A stretch of DNA of 64,000 bases, from contig JBQDEV010000008.1 in assembly GCA_052084925.1 (NCBI GenBank), positions 124,001 through 188,000 on the forward strand, given 5' to 3'. The position numbers and the translations under genes are program-made. The notes under the pieces are model-generated. The model had not been told where the DNA came from. It saw nothing but the letters and a program-made list of their open reading frames with translations, and made no database searches. Below are positions 1-8,637 of the stretch, in pieces. The DNA is from CmP2 sp052084925 (lineage in GTDB: Bacteria > Actinomycetota > Actinomycetes > Actinomycetales > Micrococcaceae). The stretch's first letter is position 1; each line of letters opens with the position of its first letter.

Positions 1-498
1 GGGCTGCCGGACTGGCTGCACGTGATCGGGGACGCCTCCGGTGGGCCGGCCCTGACCCACATGGGCAAGTACCAGGCCCGGCTGCTCGCGGCACGCCTGA
101 CCGACACCGGCACCGATGACTCACCGAGCACGCCACCGGTACCCCAGGTGGTGTTCACCGAACCACAGGTCGGCTCCGTCGGACTCACCGAGGCCCAGGC
201 GCGCGCCGCCGGGCACTCGGTGCGCACCGCGGAAGTGGAGCTCAACGACGTCGCCGGGGCGGCCCTGCTGCGCGATGATCTCACCGGTCGGGCGAAGCTG
301 GTCACCGACGCCGACACCGGGCTAGTGCTGGGTGCCACCTTTGTGGGTCCGGTCGCCGGGGAGCTGCTGCACGCCGCCACCGTGGCGATCGTCGGGCAGG
401 TCCCGGTCAGCACGCTGGAGCACGCCGTCGTCGCCTTCCCCACCGCCTCCGAGGTGTGGCTGCACCTGCTGGAAAAGTTAGAGCGGCAGAAAAGGTGA
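1..498 (+). CDS. NAD(P)/FAD-dependent disulfide-type oxidoreductase, C-terminal part
   Basis: This gene is cut by the left edge of the window; the reading frame is open from base 1. What remains is about 165 residues. It begins with a WLHVIGDASG segment, the FAD-binding motif that precedes the dimerisation domain in pyridine nucleotide-disulfide oxidoreductases. A THMGKYQARL stretch follows, then the dimerisation domain with the PQVVFTEPQVGSVGLTEAQA signature. The family includes dihydrolipoamide dehydrogenase and mercuric reductase homologues. The redox-active cysteine pair lies in the missing N-terminal half, so the substrate cannot be named. It converges on the yjiH-like gene with a 15-base gap. 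Confidence 0.85.
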   Translation, partial: GLPDWLHVIGDASGGPALTHMGKYQARLLAARLTDTGTDDSPSTPPVPQVVFTEPQVGSVGLTEAQARAAGHSVRTAEVELNDVAGAALLRDDLTGRAKLVTDADTGLVLGATFVGPVAGELLHAATVAIVGQVPVSTLEHAVVAFPTASEVWLHLLEKLERQKR

Positions 499-513
499 CA
501 GAAGCGTGGTTGC

Positions 514-1908
514 TTAGTAGAACAGGTGGGCCATCACCACGATGATGGGCAGCGTGATCACGGTGCGCAGCAGGAAGATCGCCACCAGGTGGTGGAAGCG
601 CACCGGGATCCGCGAGGCCAGCAGCATCCCGCCCACCTCGGACATGAAGATCAGCTGGGTGATCGACAGGGCACCGATGATGAACCGGGTCATCTCCGCG
701 TCTATCGATGCAGCGAACGCCGCGGGCAGCAGCATGTCCGCGAAACCGATGAGCATGGTGGCTGAGGCCGCCTCGGCCTCGGGCACCTGCATCAGCTCCA
801 GCACCGGAATGAACGGGGCGCCCAGCCAGGTGAACAGCGGTGTGTGCTCGGCGAGCATCACCGACACGGTGCCGATCGCCAGGATGCTCGGCACCACCAC
901 GACCCACATCTCCAGCACGTTGGAGAACCCGTGGCGGACCACCGCACCCATGCGCACCTCGGCGCCGCGCTCCAGGCCGTTGCTCCAGGCCCGGCGAAGC
1001 ATGCCGCGCCGCGGCGGGGCCTCTTCCTCCGGCTTCGGCGTCACGCCCTCCGCGTATTCGTCGGGAATCCGCGACAGCGGCGGGATGCGCACCATCACGA
1101 ACCCGGCGATCAGCCCGGCCACCACGATGGTGAGGTAGAACGGCAGGAACATGTGCTGCAGCCCCAGGTACCCCAGGATCACCACGGTGAAGGTCACCGA
1201 GACGATATTGAAGGTGGTGCCTAGCACCGCGGCCTCGCGCTTGGTGTAGTAGCCCTGCACGTACTGCTGGTTCGCCATCAGCACGCCGATGGAACCGTCG
1301 CCGAGCCAGGAGCTCAGCCCCACCACCGAGGAGCGCCCGGGCAGGCGGAACAGCGGGCGCATCAGCCGGGTCATCAGCGCACCGACGAAGTCCAGCAGCC
1401 CGAAGCTCAGCAGCAGCGGCAGCAGCAGTCCGGCCAGGAAGAAGACGGAGACCAGCACGGTGGCCAGGTCCAGGATCACCGCACCGGTGTCTTCGCCCCA
1501 CACCTGCTCGGGGCCGAGCTGCAGGATGATCAGCAGCGCGAACACCAGCCCGACCACGCGCACCGCCAGCCACATCCAGCCGACGTCGAAGAGGGTGCGG
1601 CCCAGGTGATTGTCGAGGAATCCGGGGCGCGCCGTCCACCAGAGGAGGGTGCCGACCACCGACACGGCCACGAGGGCGACGATCAGCCAGGGCACGACGA
1701 CGCCGAGCGCGCTCGTCAGGGTGTCGGAGAGGAAGGCGATCGGGATGGTCACGGAGCCGGTGCCGTCGGGCATCGGGACCATGAAGATCAGCACCCCGAG
1801 CAGCGAGGGTAGCAGGAACCACCAGGCGCTGGACGCCCTGGAACGGGTCGGTTGGGTCGCCGTCTCGGGGTAGGCGGTGGACGTCGACGACGTCGAACTC
1901 TCGCTCAT
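514..1908 (-). CDS. YjiH family membrane protein (nucleoside-recognition/Gate domain)
   Basis: A 464-residue polytopic membrane protein with about ten hydrophobic segments after a short Ser/Thr-rich N-terminus. The N-terminal WWFLLPSLLGVLIFMVP stretch and the SWLGDGSIGVLMANQQYVQGYYT region match the YjiH family, whose members carry the Gate (nucleoside-recognition) fold and are thought to be transporters of unknown substrate. The ATG overlaps the stop of the upstream flavin monooxygenase in an ATGA arrangement, so the two are very likely translationally coupled. The coupling suggests, but does not prove, movement of an amino acid or guanidino intermediate of the adjacent pathway. Confidence 0.85.
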   Translation of the reverse strand: MSESSTSSTSTAYPETATQPTRSRASSAWWFLLPSLLGVLIFMVPMPDGTGSVTIPIAFLSDTLTSALGVVVPWLIVALVAVSVVGTLLWWTARPGFLDNHLGRTLFDVGWMWLAVRVVGLVFALLIILQLGPEQVWGEDTGAVILDLATVLVSVFFLAGLLLPLLLSFGLLDFVGALMTRLMRPLFRLPGRSSVVGLSSWLGDGSIGVLMANQQYVQGYYTKREAAVLGTTFNIVSVTFTVVILGYLGLQHMFLPFYLTIVVAGLIAGFVMVRIPPLSRIPDEYAEGVTPKPEEEAPPRRGMLRRAWSNGLERGAEVRMGAVVRHGFSNVLEMWVVVVPSILAIGTVSVMLAEHTPLFTWLGAPFIPVLELMQVPEAEAASATMLIGFADMLLPAAFAASIDAEMTRFIIGALSITQLIFMSEVGGMLLASRIPVRFHHLVAIFLLRTVITLPIIVVMAHLFY

Positions 1909-3653
1909 CGGATGCCATCCTTCGTGTTGCCCGACGGTGTCGAACCGGAGGCCTTCTCAGTCTGATCGAGGCGCACCGGAGCCAGCTCGTCCCACACGTC
2001 TCCGGGTCCGGGGTTCTCGGGTGCGCAGGCACCGCCGAGGTGGCGCGCCACGCCCCAGACCGCATTCAGGGCGGTGGTCACCGCGCCCTCGGCCCAGCCG
2101 GCGGTGAAGGAGATGTCGTCGCCGGCGAGGAAGATCCCGCGCTGGTGCGTCTCCAGCTCGTCCTGGACGAAGTGGCCGAACAGCCGCTCCTGGTACCGGT
2201 AGTGGCCGGGCAGGTTGTTCTTGAACGCACCCATGAAGTTCGGGTCCGCCTCCCAGGACACCGTGATCGGCTCCCCCACGATGTGCGAGCCGATGTCGAG
2301 TCCGGGGTAGATCTTGTGCAGCGAGTGCAGCATCAGCCGGGTACGTTCGGAGGCGTCCAGCGCCAGCCACTTCAGCGCGTCGTCGTTCCAGGTGTAGGAG
2401 AGCAACATCGCCGCCGGCTGGTCCGGGCCCTCATCCAGCAGATAGGTCGCGCGGGGCAGCCGGTCGGTGAGCGTCATCGACATCACCGGGCGCCCCGTCT
2501 CCGGGTCGATATCCCGCCAGAACGGCCGGTCCACCATCACGAAGGTCTTGGAGGAGAGCATATAGTGGCTCTTCTCGATCGCGGTCCACATGCCGGCGGT
2601 GAACAGGGACTCATCGGTATCGATCCGGCTGGACAACAACCACGACTGGCAGGTGATCACCGCGGAGGCGTACTCGCGGGTGCGCCCCCATTTTTCGGTG
2701 ATCCGGATGCCCCCGGAGAGCTCCGGATTCTCGGCCCGGTGAATCCCGGTGACCGCACCCCGCGGGGTGCCGCCGTGCAGGGAGGCCAGGGAGGTGCCGG
2801 CCGGCCAGTGCATCATCTGCTCGGGCACGTGCTCCCAGAGTTCCAGGGGCAGTCGCTGCGCCCCGCCCACGATCCCGCGGTGCTGGTCGTCGGCGTCGGT
2901 AAACACCACGCGCAGCACCTCCAGAATCGAGTTCGTGAAGTCGGTGTCCCAGCCGCCGGAGCCGAAGCCCACCTGGCCGAAGGTCTCCAGGTGCTCGAAG
3001 CTCAGCTCGCTAAACGCAGCCGAGGAGGAGAGGAACCCGTAGAACGATTCGTCGTCGAATTTGCGCACCAGCTCGTTCCAGAGCCGCTTTAGCGTGGCGG
3101 TGTCGCGGGCCCGGATGGCGGTCTGCACGGCCTCCAGCTCGGCGTCCTCCACCAGGGCCCGCTTCCACGCCTCGGCGACCTCCCGGTAGAAATCCGGCAG
3201 ATCCTCCGCCGTCTCGGCGTAGACAGTCTCGTTCTTCAGCTCCACCACCGTCGAGGGGGTGACCTCGGCCAGCGGGTTCGGGAACGCGCGGGTCTCCAGT
3301 CCCACCTGGTCCACGTAGTGATAGAACGCCCGGCCCGACGTGGGGAAGCGCATCCCGCCCAGATCGACGACGACGTCGCCGTTGCCGTCGAACGCCTGGG
3401 ACTTCAGTCGCCCGCCGATGGCGCCAGCCTCGTAGACCACGGGCTTCAGCCCCATCTTCATCAACTCATAAGCGGTGATCACCCCGGCCAGTCCGGCACC
3501 GATCACGGCCACCTCGGTGCCGTACGCCGATTCCGGAACGGAGCCCAGCCCGGCAGGGTGGTGCAGGTAGTGGTCGTAGCTAAACGGGAAATCGGGGCCG
3601 AGCATCGTCAGCGGCGCGGTTTCAGTCGGCTCGGTTTCAGTCGGCGAGGTCAT
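1905..3653 (-). CDS. Flavin amino-acid 2-monooxygenase (arginine/lysine type)
   Basis: A 582-residue flavin enzyme of the amine oxidase superfamily. The opening GPDFPFSYDHYLHHPAGLG segment, the dinucleotide-binding GAGLAG (about residues 52-57), LGGMRFP and the C-terminal FLAGDDISFTAGWAEGAV stretch closely resemble Pseudomonas lysine 2-monooxygenase (DavB), which also has about 560 residues. Such enzymes oxidatively decarboxylate a basic amino acid to the corresponding amide. The next genes encode a guanidinobutyrase-like ureohydrolase and a nitrilase-type amidase, so arginine (to 4-guanidinobutyramide) is the preferred substrate. That choice is inference and lysine remains possible. The ATG at 3653 has a GAAAGG ribosome site. 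The stop overlaps the yjiH-like start. Confidence 0.88.
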   Translation of the reverse strand: MTSPTETEPTETAPLTMLGPDFPFSYDHYLHHPAGLGSVPESAYGTEVAVIGAGLAGVITAYELMKMGLKPVVYEAGAIGGRLKSQAFDGNGDVVVDLGGMRFPTSGRAFYHYVDQVGLETRAFPNPLAEVTPSTVVELKNETVYAETAEDLPDFYREVAEAWKRALVEDAELEAVQTAIRARDTATLKRLWNELVRKFDDESFYGFLSSSAAFSELSFEHLETFGQVGFGSGGWDTDFTNSILEVLRVVFTDADDQHRGIVGGAQRLPLELWEHVPEQMMHWPAGTSLASLHGGTPRGAVTGIHRAENPELSGGIRITEKWGRTREYASAVITCQSWLLSSRIDTDESLFTAGMWTAIEKSHYMLSSKTFVMVDRPFWRDIDPETGRPVMSMTLTDRLPRATYLLDEGPDQPAAMLLSYTWNDDALKWLALDASERTRLMLHSLHKIYPGLDIGSHIVGEPITVSWEADPNFMGAFKNNLPGHYRYQERLFGHFVQDELETHQRGIFLAGDDISFTAGWAEGAVTTALNAVWGVARHLGGACAPENPGPGDVWDELAPVRLDQTEKASGSTPSGNTKDGIR

Positions 3654-3745
3654 CGCGGGCCTTTCGGGAGTCGGGGCAACGGAGAACGGTCTGTGTCTCG
3701 GTTAGTACGTCGGTGAGTGCGTCAGTCCGGGGACTGATCAGTGTG

Positions 3746-4702
3746 TCAGCGCAGCGAGGCGCTCATGGCAGAGATCAGCTCGTAGACCAGGTGGCTGGCG
3801 GCAATGCCGGTGAGCTGGGCGTGATCATAAGCCGGTGCCACCTCGACGACGTCGGCGCCGACGATGTTGAGGTCCGACAGGGCGCGCACCACCCGCAGCA
3901 TCTCGCGGCTGGTCATCCCGCCGGCCTCGGGGGTGCCGGTGCCCGGGGCGTGGGCGGGGTCCATGACGTCGATGTCGATGGAGATGTAGACGGGGCGGTC
4001 GCCGAGCCGGGCGCGGAGGCGGTCAATCGCGGCGACGATACCGTGCTTCTCGATGTCCACGCTGCCGGTGATCTGGAAGCCGAGGGCTTCGTCGTCGTCG
4101 AGGTCCTTCTTGCCGTACAAGGGGCCGCGCGTGCCCAGGTGGGCGCTGGCAGTGAGGTCAATGTACCCCTCCTCCGAGGCGCGGCGGAACGGGGTGCCGT
4201 GGGTGACCGGGGCGCCGAAGTAGGTGTCCCAGGTGTCCAGGTGGGCGTCGGCGTGCAGCACCGCCACGGGACCGTGCTTCTCGGCCATCACCTTCAGCAG
4301 CGGGTAGGCGATCGTGTGGTCCCCGCCAATGCACACCAGCCGGTCGGCGCGCTCGAGGAGTCCGCGGGCGCCGTCGGCGACCTGGGCCACCGCCTCGTCC
4401 AGGTTGAACGGGTTGGCCACGATGTCCCCGGCGTCGGCCACCTGGGCCACGGCGAAGGGGGAGATGTCCTGCGCCGGGTTGTAGGGGCGCAGCAGCCGGG
4501 AGGACTCACGCACGTGGTTGGGGCCGAATCGAGCGCCGGGTCGGTAGCTGACGCCGGAGTCGAAGGGCACCCCGGCCACCGCGATGTCGGCGCGGCCCAC
4601 CTCGTCCAGGGTGGGCAGCAGGGCGAAGGTGGCCGGACCGGCGTAGCGCGGGGTCTGCGATGAGTCGCGGGGGCCGATCGGGGGCTGGGGTGTGGTGGTC
4701 AT
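3746..4702 (-). CDS. Ureohydrolase, probable guanidinobutyrase or agmatinase
   Basis: A 318-residue arginase-family enzyme of typical agmatinase length. All six manganese ligands are visible: H129 in GGDHT, D152/H154/D156 in DAHLDTWD, and D243/D245 in SIDIDVMDPAHAPGTG. The family hydrolyses a guanidino group to an amine plus urea. Because it sits in one cluster with an amino-acid 2-monooxygenase and an amidase, 4-guanidinobutyrate is the most plausible substrate, giving 4-aminobutyrate. Sequence alone does not separate guanidinobutyrase from agmatinase or related guanidino hydrolases. The ATG at 4702 has a GGTGAGGAG ribosome site. A dyad operator lies just upstream in the divergent promoter region. 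Confidence 0.9.
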   Translation of the reverse strand: MTTTPQPPIGPRDSSQTPRYAGPATFALLPTLDEVGRADIAVAGVPFDSGVSYRPGARFGPNHVRESSRLLRPYNPAQDISPFAVAQVADAGDIVANPFNLDEAVAQVADGARGLLERADRLVCIGGDHTIAYPLLKVMAEKHGPVAVLHADAHLDTWDTYFGAPVTHGTPFRRASEEGYIDLTASAHLGTRGPLYGKKDLDDDEALGFQITGSVDIEKHGIVAAIDRLRARLGDRPVYISIDIDVMDPAHAPGTGTPEAGGMTSREMLRVVRALSDLNIVGADVVEVAPAYDHAQLTGIAASHLVYELISAMSASLR

Positions 4703-4715
4703 GGGGTCTCCTCAC

Positions 4716-4734
4716 CTGCAGATGTGATCTGTAG
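4716..4734. promoter_or_regulatory. Dyad operator candidate in the divergent promoter region
   Basis: A 19-base dyad reading CTGCAGATGTGATCTGTAG. The CAGAT/ATCTG half-sites flank a three-base centre, and the dyad extends outward by CT/AG with one mismatched pair. Its length and symmetry suit an Lrp/AsnC-type regulator, one of which is encoded downstream of the divergent amidase gene. It lies directly upstream of the ureohydrolase ribosome site. A second dyad, AAACT-N6-AGTTT, lies at 4754-4769. Confidence 0.45.
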
Positions 4735-4974
4735 CACGGTCGTCTTCCCTCGTAAACTACGCGCAGTTTCCGTCCCCGGCAATGGTGCAAACCGGCGCGT
4801 ACCCGGGTCTACACCGCGGTAATGAAGCACTTTGCCGACACGATGACGACGAAAGCGCATCGCCTGTCCTACATCACGCAGGATCTGTACTCTCTGGTCC
4901 GCGTCTGCGCCGAGTTCGGTGCGATGCGTCCCCGGGCCCTCACCACGGTAGCGGTCTGCGGGCATACTGGGACC

Positions 4975-5781
4975 ATGAAAATCGCCGTGTTCCAGGAAAC
5001 CGCCGACCCGGGCCGGATCGAGCACAATCTGGGTCTGATCGACGCCGCCGCCGCTGCCGCCGCCGATCACGACGCCGCGCTGCTGCTCACACCGGAACTC
5101 TTCGCGGTCGGCTATGCGCCGCAGCGGGTGCGTGCCGAGGTGAGTGACGACGACGTCGCGGCCGCACACCGCGAGCTGGAGGAGATCGCCCGTCGTCACC
5201 GGATCGCGCTGGTCTACAGCCTGCCCGGCGAGGGTGACCCCGCCCAGCGCGGCATCACCGCCACCCTGGTGGACGCCACCGGCACGCGCCGCGCCCACTA
5301 TCAGAAGGTGCACCTGTTCGGCCCGGAGGAGAAGGCCGCGTTCGTCGCCGGGGACGCGCCCCCGCCGGTGGTCGGGTTCGGTGGACTGCAGGTGGGACTG
5401 GCGGTCTGCTACGACATCGAGTTCCCGGAGATGGCCCGGGCCGCGGCCACCGCCGGGGCCGAGCTGCTGCTGGTGCCGACCGCCCTGGCCGGGGACGCCC
5501 CGGAGATCCCGCAGGTGCTGATCCCGGCCCGCGCGCTGGAAAACCGGATGACGGTGGCGTACGCGAATCATGCCGGCACCGAGGACGGGCTGGAGTTCGA
5601 CGGGCGTAGCGTGGTGGCCGGTCCCCGAGGGACCCTGGGCCGTCTCGACGGGGAACCCGGGCTGCTCGTCGTCGACGTGCCCGCCCGACCGACCCCGGGA
5701 CCCGAGGGGCCGTGGTATCTGGAGGATCTGCGCCCCGAGGTGCACCGCCGCTGGCTCACTGATCACCCCGAACACCCATGA
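4975..5781 (+). CDS. Carbon-nitrogen hydrolase (nitrilase superfamily amidase)
   Basis: A 268-residue nitrilase-superfamily amidase. The Glu-Lys-Cys triad is visible: E41 in LTPELFAVGY, K111 in HYQKVHLFGP, and C145 in GLAVCYDIEFPE. The length matches 5-aminovaleramidase (DavA). Beside a 2-monooxygenase it should hydrolyse the amide product, 4-guanidinobutyramide if the pathway starts from arginine. The ATG at 4975 is preferred over an in-frame upstream start at 4822. The protein fold begins at MKIAVFQE, and a CATACT hexamer seven bases upstream would make the transcript nearly leaderless. The stop overlaps the next gene in an ATGA arrangement. Confidence 0.88.
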   Translation: MKIAVFQETADPGRIEHNLGLIDAAAAAAADHDAALLLTPELFAVGYAPQRVRAEVSDDDVAAAHRELEEIARRHRIALVYSLPGEGDPAQRGITATLVDATGTRRAHYQKVHLFGPEEKAAFVAGDAPPPVVGFGGLQVGLAVCYDIEFPEMARAAATAGAELLLVPTALAGDAPEIPQVLIPARALENRMTVAYANHAGTEDGLEFDGRSVVAGPRGTLGRLDGEPGLLVVDVPARPTPGPEGPWYLEDLRPEVHRRWLTDHPEHP

Positions 5782-6677
5782 GCCACGACCTCGACGAGGC
5801 CCTCATCCAGGCCCTGCGCGCCGACGGCCGGGCCACCTACCGCGAACTCGCCACCCGCCTCGAGGCACCGCGCGGGGTGGTCTCCACGCGCGTGCGCGCG
5901 TTGATCGACACGCGTCAGATCCGCATCGTCGCCGCCGCCGATCCGGCCTTTCTCGGCGACCGCGCCCTGGCCCATGTCTCCATCACCGGCCACGGGGACC
6001 TCACCGCACTGACCGAGGGACTCTGCGCCCGCCCCGAGATCCCGCTGGTCTCGGCGACGTCGGGCCCCGTGGACCTGGTGGCCGAGATCCGCGCCACCGA
6101 CCAGGCCGCCCTGCGCGAGACGCTGCGCTGGATTCGCGGACTGCCCGGGGCCGACACGGTGCAGGTGAACCTGTACACCGACGTCGTGCGCGGCACCTTC
6201 GCCTCGCACTACACCGGTACGGTCACCGTGGACGCCATCGATGCTGCGCTCATCGAGCAGCTGCGCCTCGACGGCCGCACCAGCTACCGTGACCTGGCCG
6301 AGCGGGTGCGGCTCTCCCAGACGGCGGTGCGCGCCCGGGTGCACCGGATGCTGGAGGCCCGCATCCTGAAGATCAGCGCGGTGGTGCGCCAGGACGCGGC
6401 CTCCGCCCGGGTGAAGGTGGGTGTCGGTCTGAACCTGGGCGGCGACGAGTCCTCCGTGCTCGCGGTGCTGGCCGACAGCCCGGAGGCCGAATTCACGGCA
6501 CTCACCTTGGGTAGCTACGACCTCATCGCCACGTTCGCCGGGGCCTCCCCGCGCGAGCTGTTCGCCCGACTCGACCGACTCAAAGAACTCGACGCCGTGC
6601 ACCGACTGACCACCTGGTTCCATCTGCGCACCGTGAAAGAGGACTACGGCCGCTCCGTCTCCGCCCTGCGGACCTAG
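5778..6677 (+). CDS. Lrp/AsnC family regulator with two HTH domains
   Basis: A 299-residue regulator built as a tandem duplication. Each half has an AsnC-type winged helix (LRADGRATYRELATRL near the start, LRLDGRTSYRDLAERV at about residue 165) followed by an AsnC ligand-binding-like region. Ordinary Lrp proteins are about 150 residues, so this is the double-length actinobacterial form. It overlaps the amidase stop by four bases and is therefore coupled to the amino-acid oxygenase cluster, which it probably controls. Its 3' end overlaps the convergent reductase gene at a shared CTAG. The effector is unknown; an amino acid of the pathway is likely. Confidence 0.88.
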   Translation: MSHDLDEALIQALRADGRATYRELATRLEAPRGVVSTRVRALIDTRQIRIVAAADPAFLGDRALAHVSITGHGDLTALTEGLCARPEIPLVSATSGPVDLVAEIRATDQAALRETLRWIRGLPGADTVQVNLYTDVVRGTFASHYTGTVTVDAIDAALIEQLRLDGRTSYRDLAERVRLSQTAVRARVHRMLEARILKISAVVRQDAASARVKVGVGLNLGGDESSVLAVLADSPEAEFTALTLGSYDLIATFAGASPRELFARLDRLKELDAVHRLTTWFHLRTVKEDYGRSVSALRT

Positions 6678-7441
6678 CGGGTCCGGTAGCGCAGCAGCAG
6701 CTCGTCGCCGCAGCGCAGCACCCCAGCCAGTTCCATGGCGGTGGGCACGACGGCGGTGCCGCGGGTGATCCGCCCCGCCAGCCCCGCCTCCACGGTCGGC
6801 GCCTGGGTCAGGCACAGCTCGTCCACCGCGCCGGCCTCCAGCAGGGCGGCGAACAGGGTCGGACCGCCCTCGCAGTGCACCCGGTCCAGTCCGCGAGCGC
6901 GCAGATCCGCCCGCAGCAGCCCCACGTCCATCCCGGTCTCCCCGACCACCACGACGTCGGCCACCGTTTCCAGCGCGGCCAGCCGATCCGCGTGCAGGGT
7001 GCTCTCGCCGATTCCGCCCCCGCGCGTGTACACCAGCGGTCGCACCGGCGCCTCGGTGAAGATCGGCGAGCCCGGGTCCAGGTCCAGCGCCCCGGAGACC
7101 AGGGCGAACACCGGTTGGGGCGCCATGCCGTGGGCGGCGCGCCAGGCAGCGGCGTCGTCGTCGAGCGTCATCGCCCCGTAGCCCTCGGTCCGCGCGGTAC
7201 CGGCCCCGAGCAGCACCACATCGGCCTGACGCCGCAGCAGCTCGAACACCCGCTCATCCCCGGCGGTGCCCAGCGGCCCAGACACCCCGCCGCGAGTCAC
7301 CGCACCGTCGAGACTCGTCACGAAATTCACCCGCAGCCACGGCCCCGCTGGGAACGCGTAATGCTCCAGCAGCTGCTCATCGTTCAGATCGTCCACCGGA
7401 TCCGGCCACAGTCGGTCGATCGCCGCGCTCTCACTCATCAT
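6674..7441 (-). CDS. Pyrimidine reductase/dihydrofolate reductase family protein (RibD_C)
   Basis: A 255-residue protein with the RibD C-terminal/DHFR-like fold. It carries NFVTSLDGAVTRGG (substrate and NADPH loop), a LLGAGTARTEGYG motif and HCEGGPTLFAALLEAGAVDELCL. The family reduces ribosylamino-pyrimidines in riboflavin synthesis or acts on related substrates. Stand-alone members such as this one are usually uncharacterised. Two adjacent ATG codons at 7441 and 7438 follow an AGAGAGGTGG ribosome site and are preferred over an in-frame GTG at 7450. The FolP2-like gene lies 55 bases upstream on the same strand, so the two may be co-transcribed. It converges with the Lrp gene, sharing a CTAG stop. 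Confidence 0.85.
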   Translation of the reverse strand: MMSESAAIDRLWPDPVDDLNDEQLLEHYAFPAGPWLRVNFVTSLDGAVTRGGVSGPLGTAGDERVFELLRRQADVVLLGAGTARTEGYGAMTLDDDAAAWRAAHGMAPQPVFALVSGALDLDPGSPIFTEAPVRPLVYTRGGGIGESTLHADRLAALETVADVVVVGETGMDVGLLRADLRARGLDRVHCEGGPTLFAALLEAGAVDELCLTQAPTVEAGLAGRITRGTAVVPTAMELAGVLRCGDELLLRYRTR

Positions 7442-7495
7442 GTCTGCCACCTCTCTGCTTCACTCTTCGGCCCGTCGACGTCGTTGACCTAGCGT

Positions 7496-8455
7496 TCACA
7501 CATTGTGGGTGGGGTGCGTGTTGTGCTCCAGGCGCACCGGTTCCCGCCAGCCGAGAATCGCCTCGGTCATCCGCGCCGCATCCACCGCCGCCGCCACGTC
7601 GTGCATGCGCACGATCCGCGCGCCGGCGAGCACGCACGCCACCATGGCCGCCACCGAGCCGGGCCCGCGCGCATCCTTCTCCCGATCCAGCACCTCACCG
7701 ATAAAGTCCTTATTCGACACCGCGGCCAGCACCGGGGCACCCAGGGCGGCGATCTCGTCCAGCCGCCGGGTCAGCTGAAGGGAATGCAGGGTGTTCTTGT
7801 CCAGATCATGACCCGGATCGACGATGATCCGCTCCGCTGGCACCCCCGCAGCCACGGCGCGCCGCATCCGCTGCGCCAGGAAATCGCGCACCTCGGTGAC
7901 GACGTCGTCGAACCGGGCGGCCGGTTTCTCCACCCGCGGCGGGCCCACACTGTGGGTGATCACCACGTGCGCCTCCGAGCCGGCCACCACCGCGGCCATG
8001 CCCGGGTCACTCAGTCCCGAGGTGTCATTGACGACGGCGGCCCCGGCGGCCACCGCGGCCCGGGCGACCTCGGCGCGATAGGTGTCCACGGAGATGACGA
8101 CGTCGGATTCCGCTGCCACCGCCTCGATGACGGGCACCACCCGGTCGATCTCCTCGTCAGCGCTCACCGCCGGACCGCGCCCGAACGGTACGCCGCCGAT
8201 GTCGATCCAGTCCGCCCCCTGTTCCGCCGCCCGCAGTCCGGCCTGCACCGCGCGGTCCAGGGCGAAGGTGGTTCCGGCGTCGAAGAACGAATCGGGGGTG
8301 CGGTTGATCACCGCCATCACCGCCACCTGGCGGGAGAAGTCGAATTCGCGGCGTCCGATCCGGCGCACCCGACTCGCACGCTCCGTCGACCCCACCTGCT
8401 CTGACTGCTCGGTGTGCTCTGATTTGTTCTGTTGCACTGGCTGCTCAGCCGGCAT
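7496..8455 (-). CDS. folP2: Dihydropteroate synthase homologue, FolP2-like
   Basis: A 319-residue TIM-barrel pterin-binding protein. The DHPS signature appears as VMAVINRTPDSFFD (about residues 46-59), with DIGG, SVDTYRAEVA and the PVLAAVSNKDFIGEVL block. The last block and DPGHDLDKNT match mycobacterial FolP2 rather than the true folate enzyme FolP1. FolP2 of Mycobacterium leprae is reported not to act as a DHPS, so folate synthesis should not be assumed. About 30 polar residues precede the fold; the exact start is uncertain. It is followed by a RibD_C-type reductase on the same strand. Whether a canonical folP exists elsewhere cannot be seen here. Confidence 0.82.
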   Translation of the reverse strand: MPAEQPVQQNKSEHTEQSEQVGSTERASRVRRIGRREFDFSRQVAVMAVINRTPDSFFDAGTTFALDRAVQAGLRAAEQGADWIDIGGVPFGRGPAVSADEEIDRVVPVIEAVAAESDVVISVDTYRAEVARAAVAAGAAVVNDTSGLSDPGMAAVVAGSEAHVVITHSVGPPRVEKPAARFDDVVTEVRDFLAQRMRRAVAAGVPAERIIVDPGHDLDKNTLHSLQLTRRLDEIAALGAPVLAAVSNKDFIGEVLDREKDARGPGSVAAMVACVLAGARIVRMHDVAAAVDAARMTEAILGWREPVRLEHNTHPTHNV

Positions 8456-8637
8456 TCCGCCTCACTCTCACACTCACGCTTGCACTCGCACTCATGCTCG
8501 CCGTCACCAGATCTTCGCCCTCCTAGAAAAGTACTTACCAACCGGAAGGTAAGCTCTTTCTTCGACGACACAGTTTTCGTCGCCGCGCCGATCCGCCGTG
8601 GCGCCATCCACACTCGCACCGGCCCGGCTTTGCACCG

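Noticed and set aside
407..2065. 552-codon frame on the minus strand over the yjiH-like gene
   Set aside because: Arg/Gly/Ala-rich translation without domains, overlapping a clear membrane protein in another frame.
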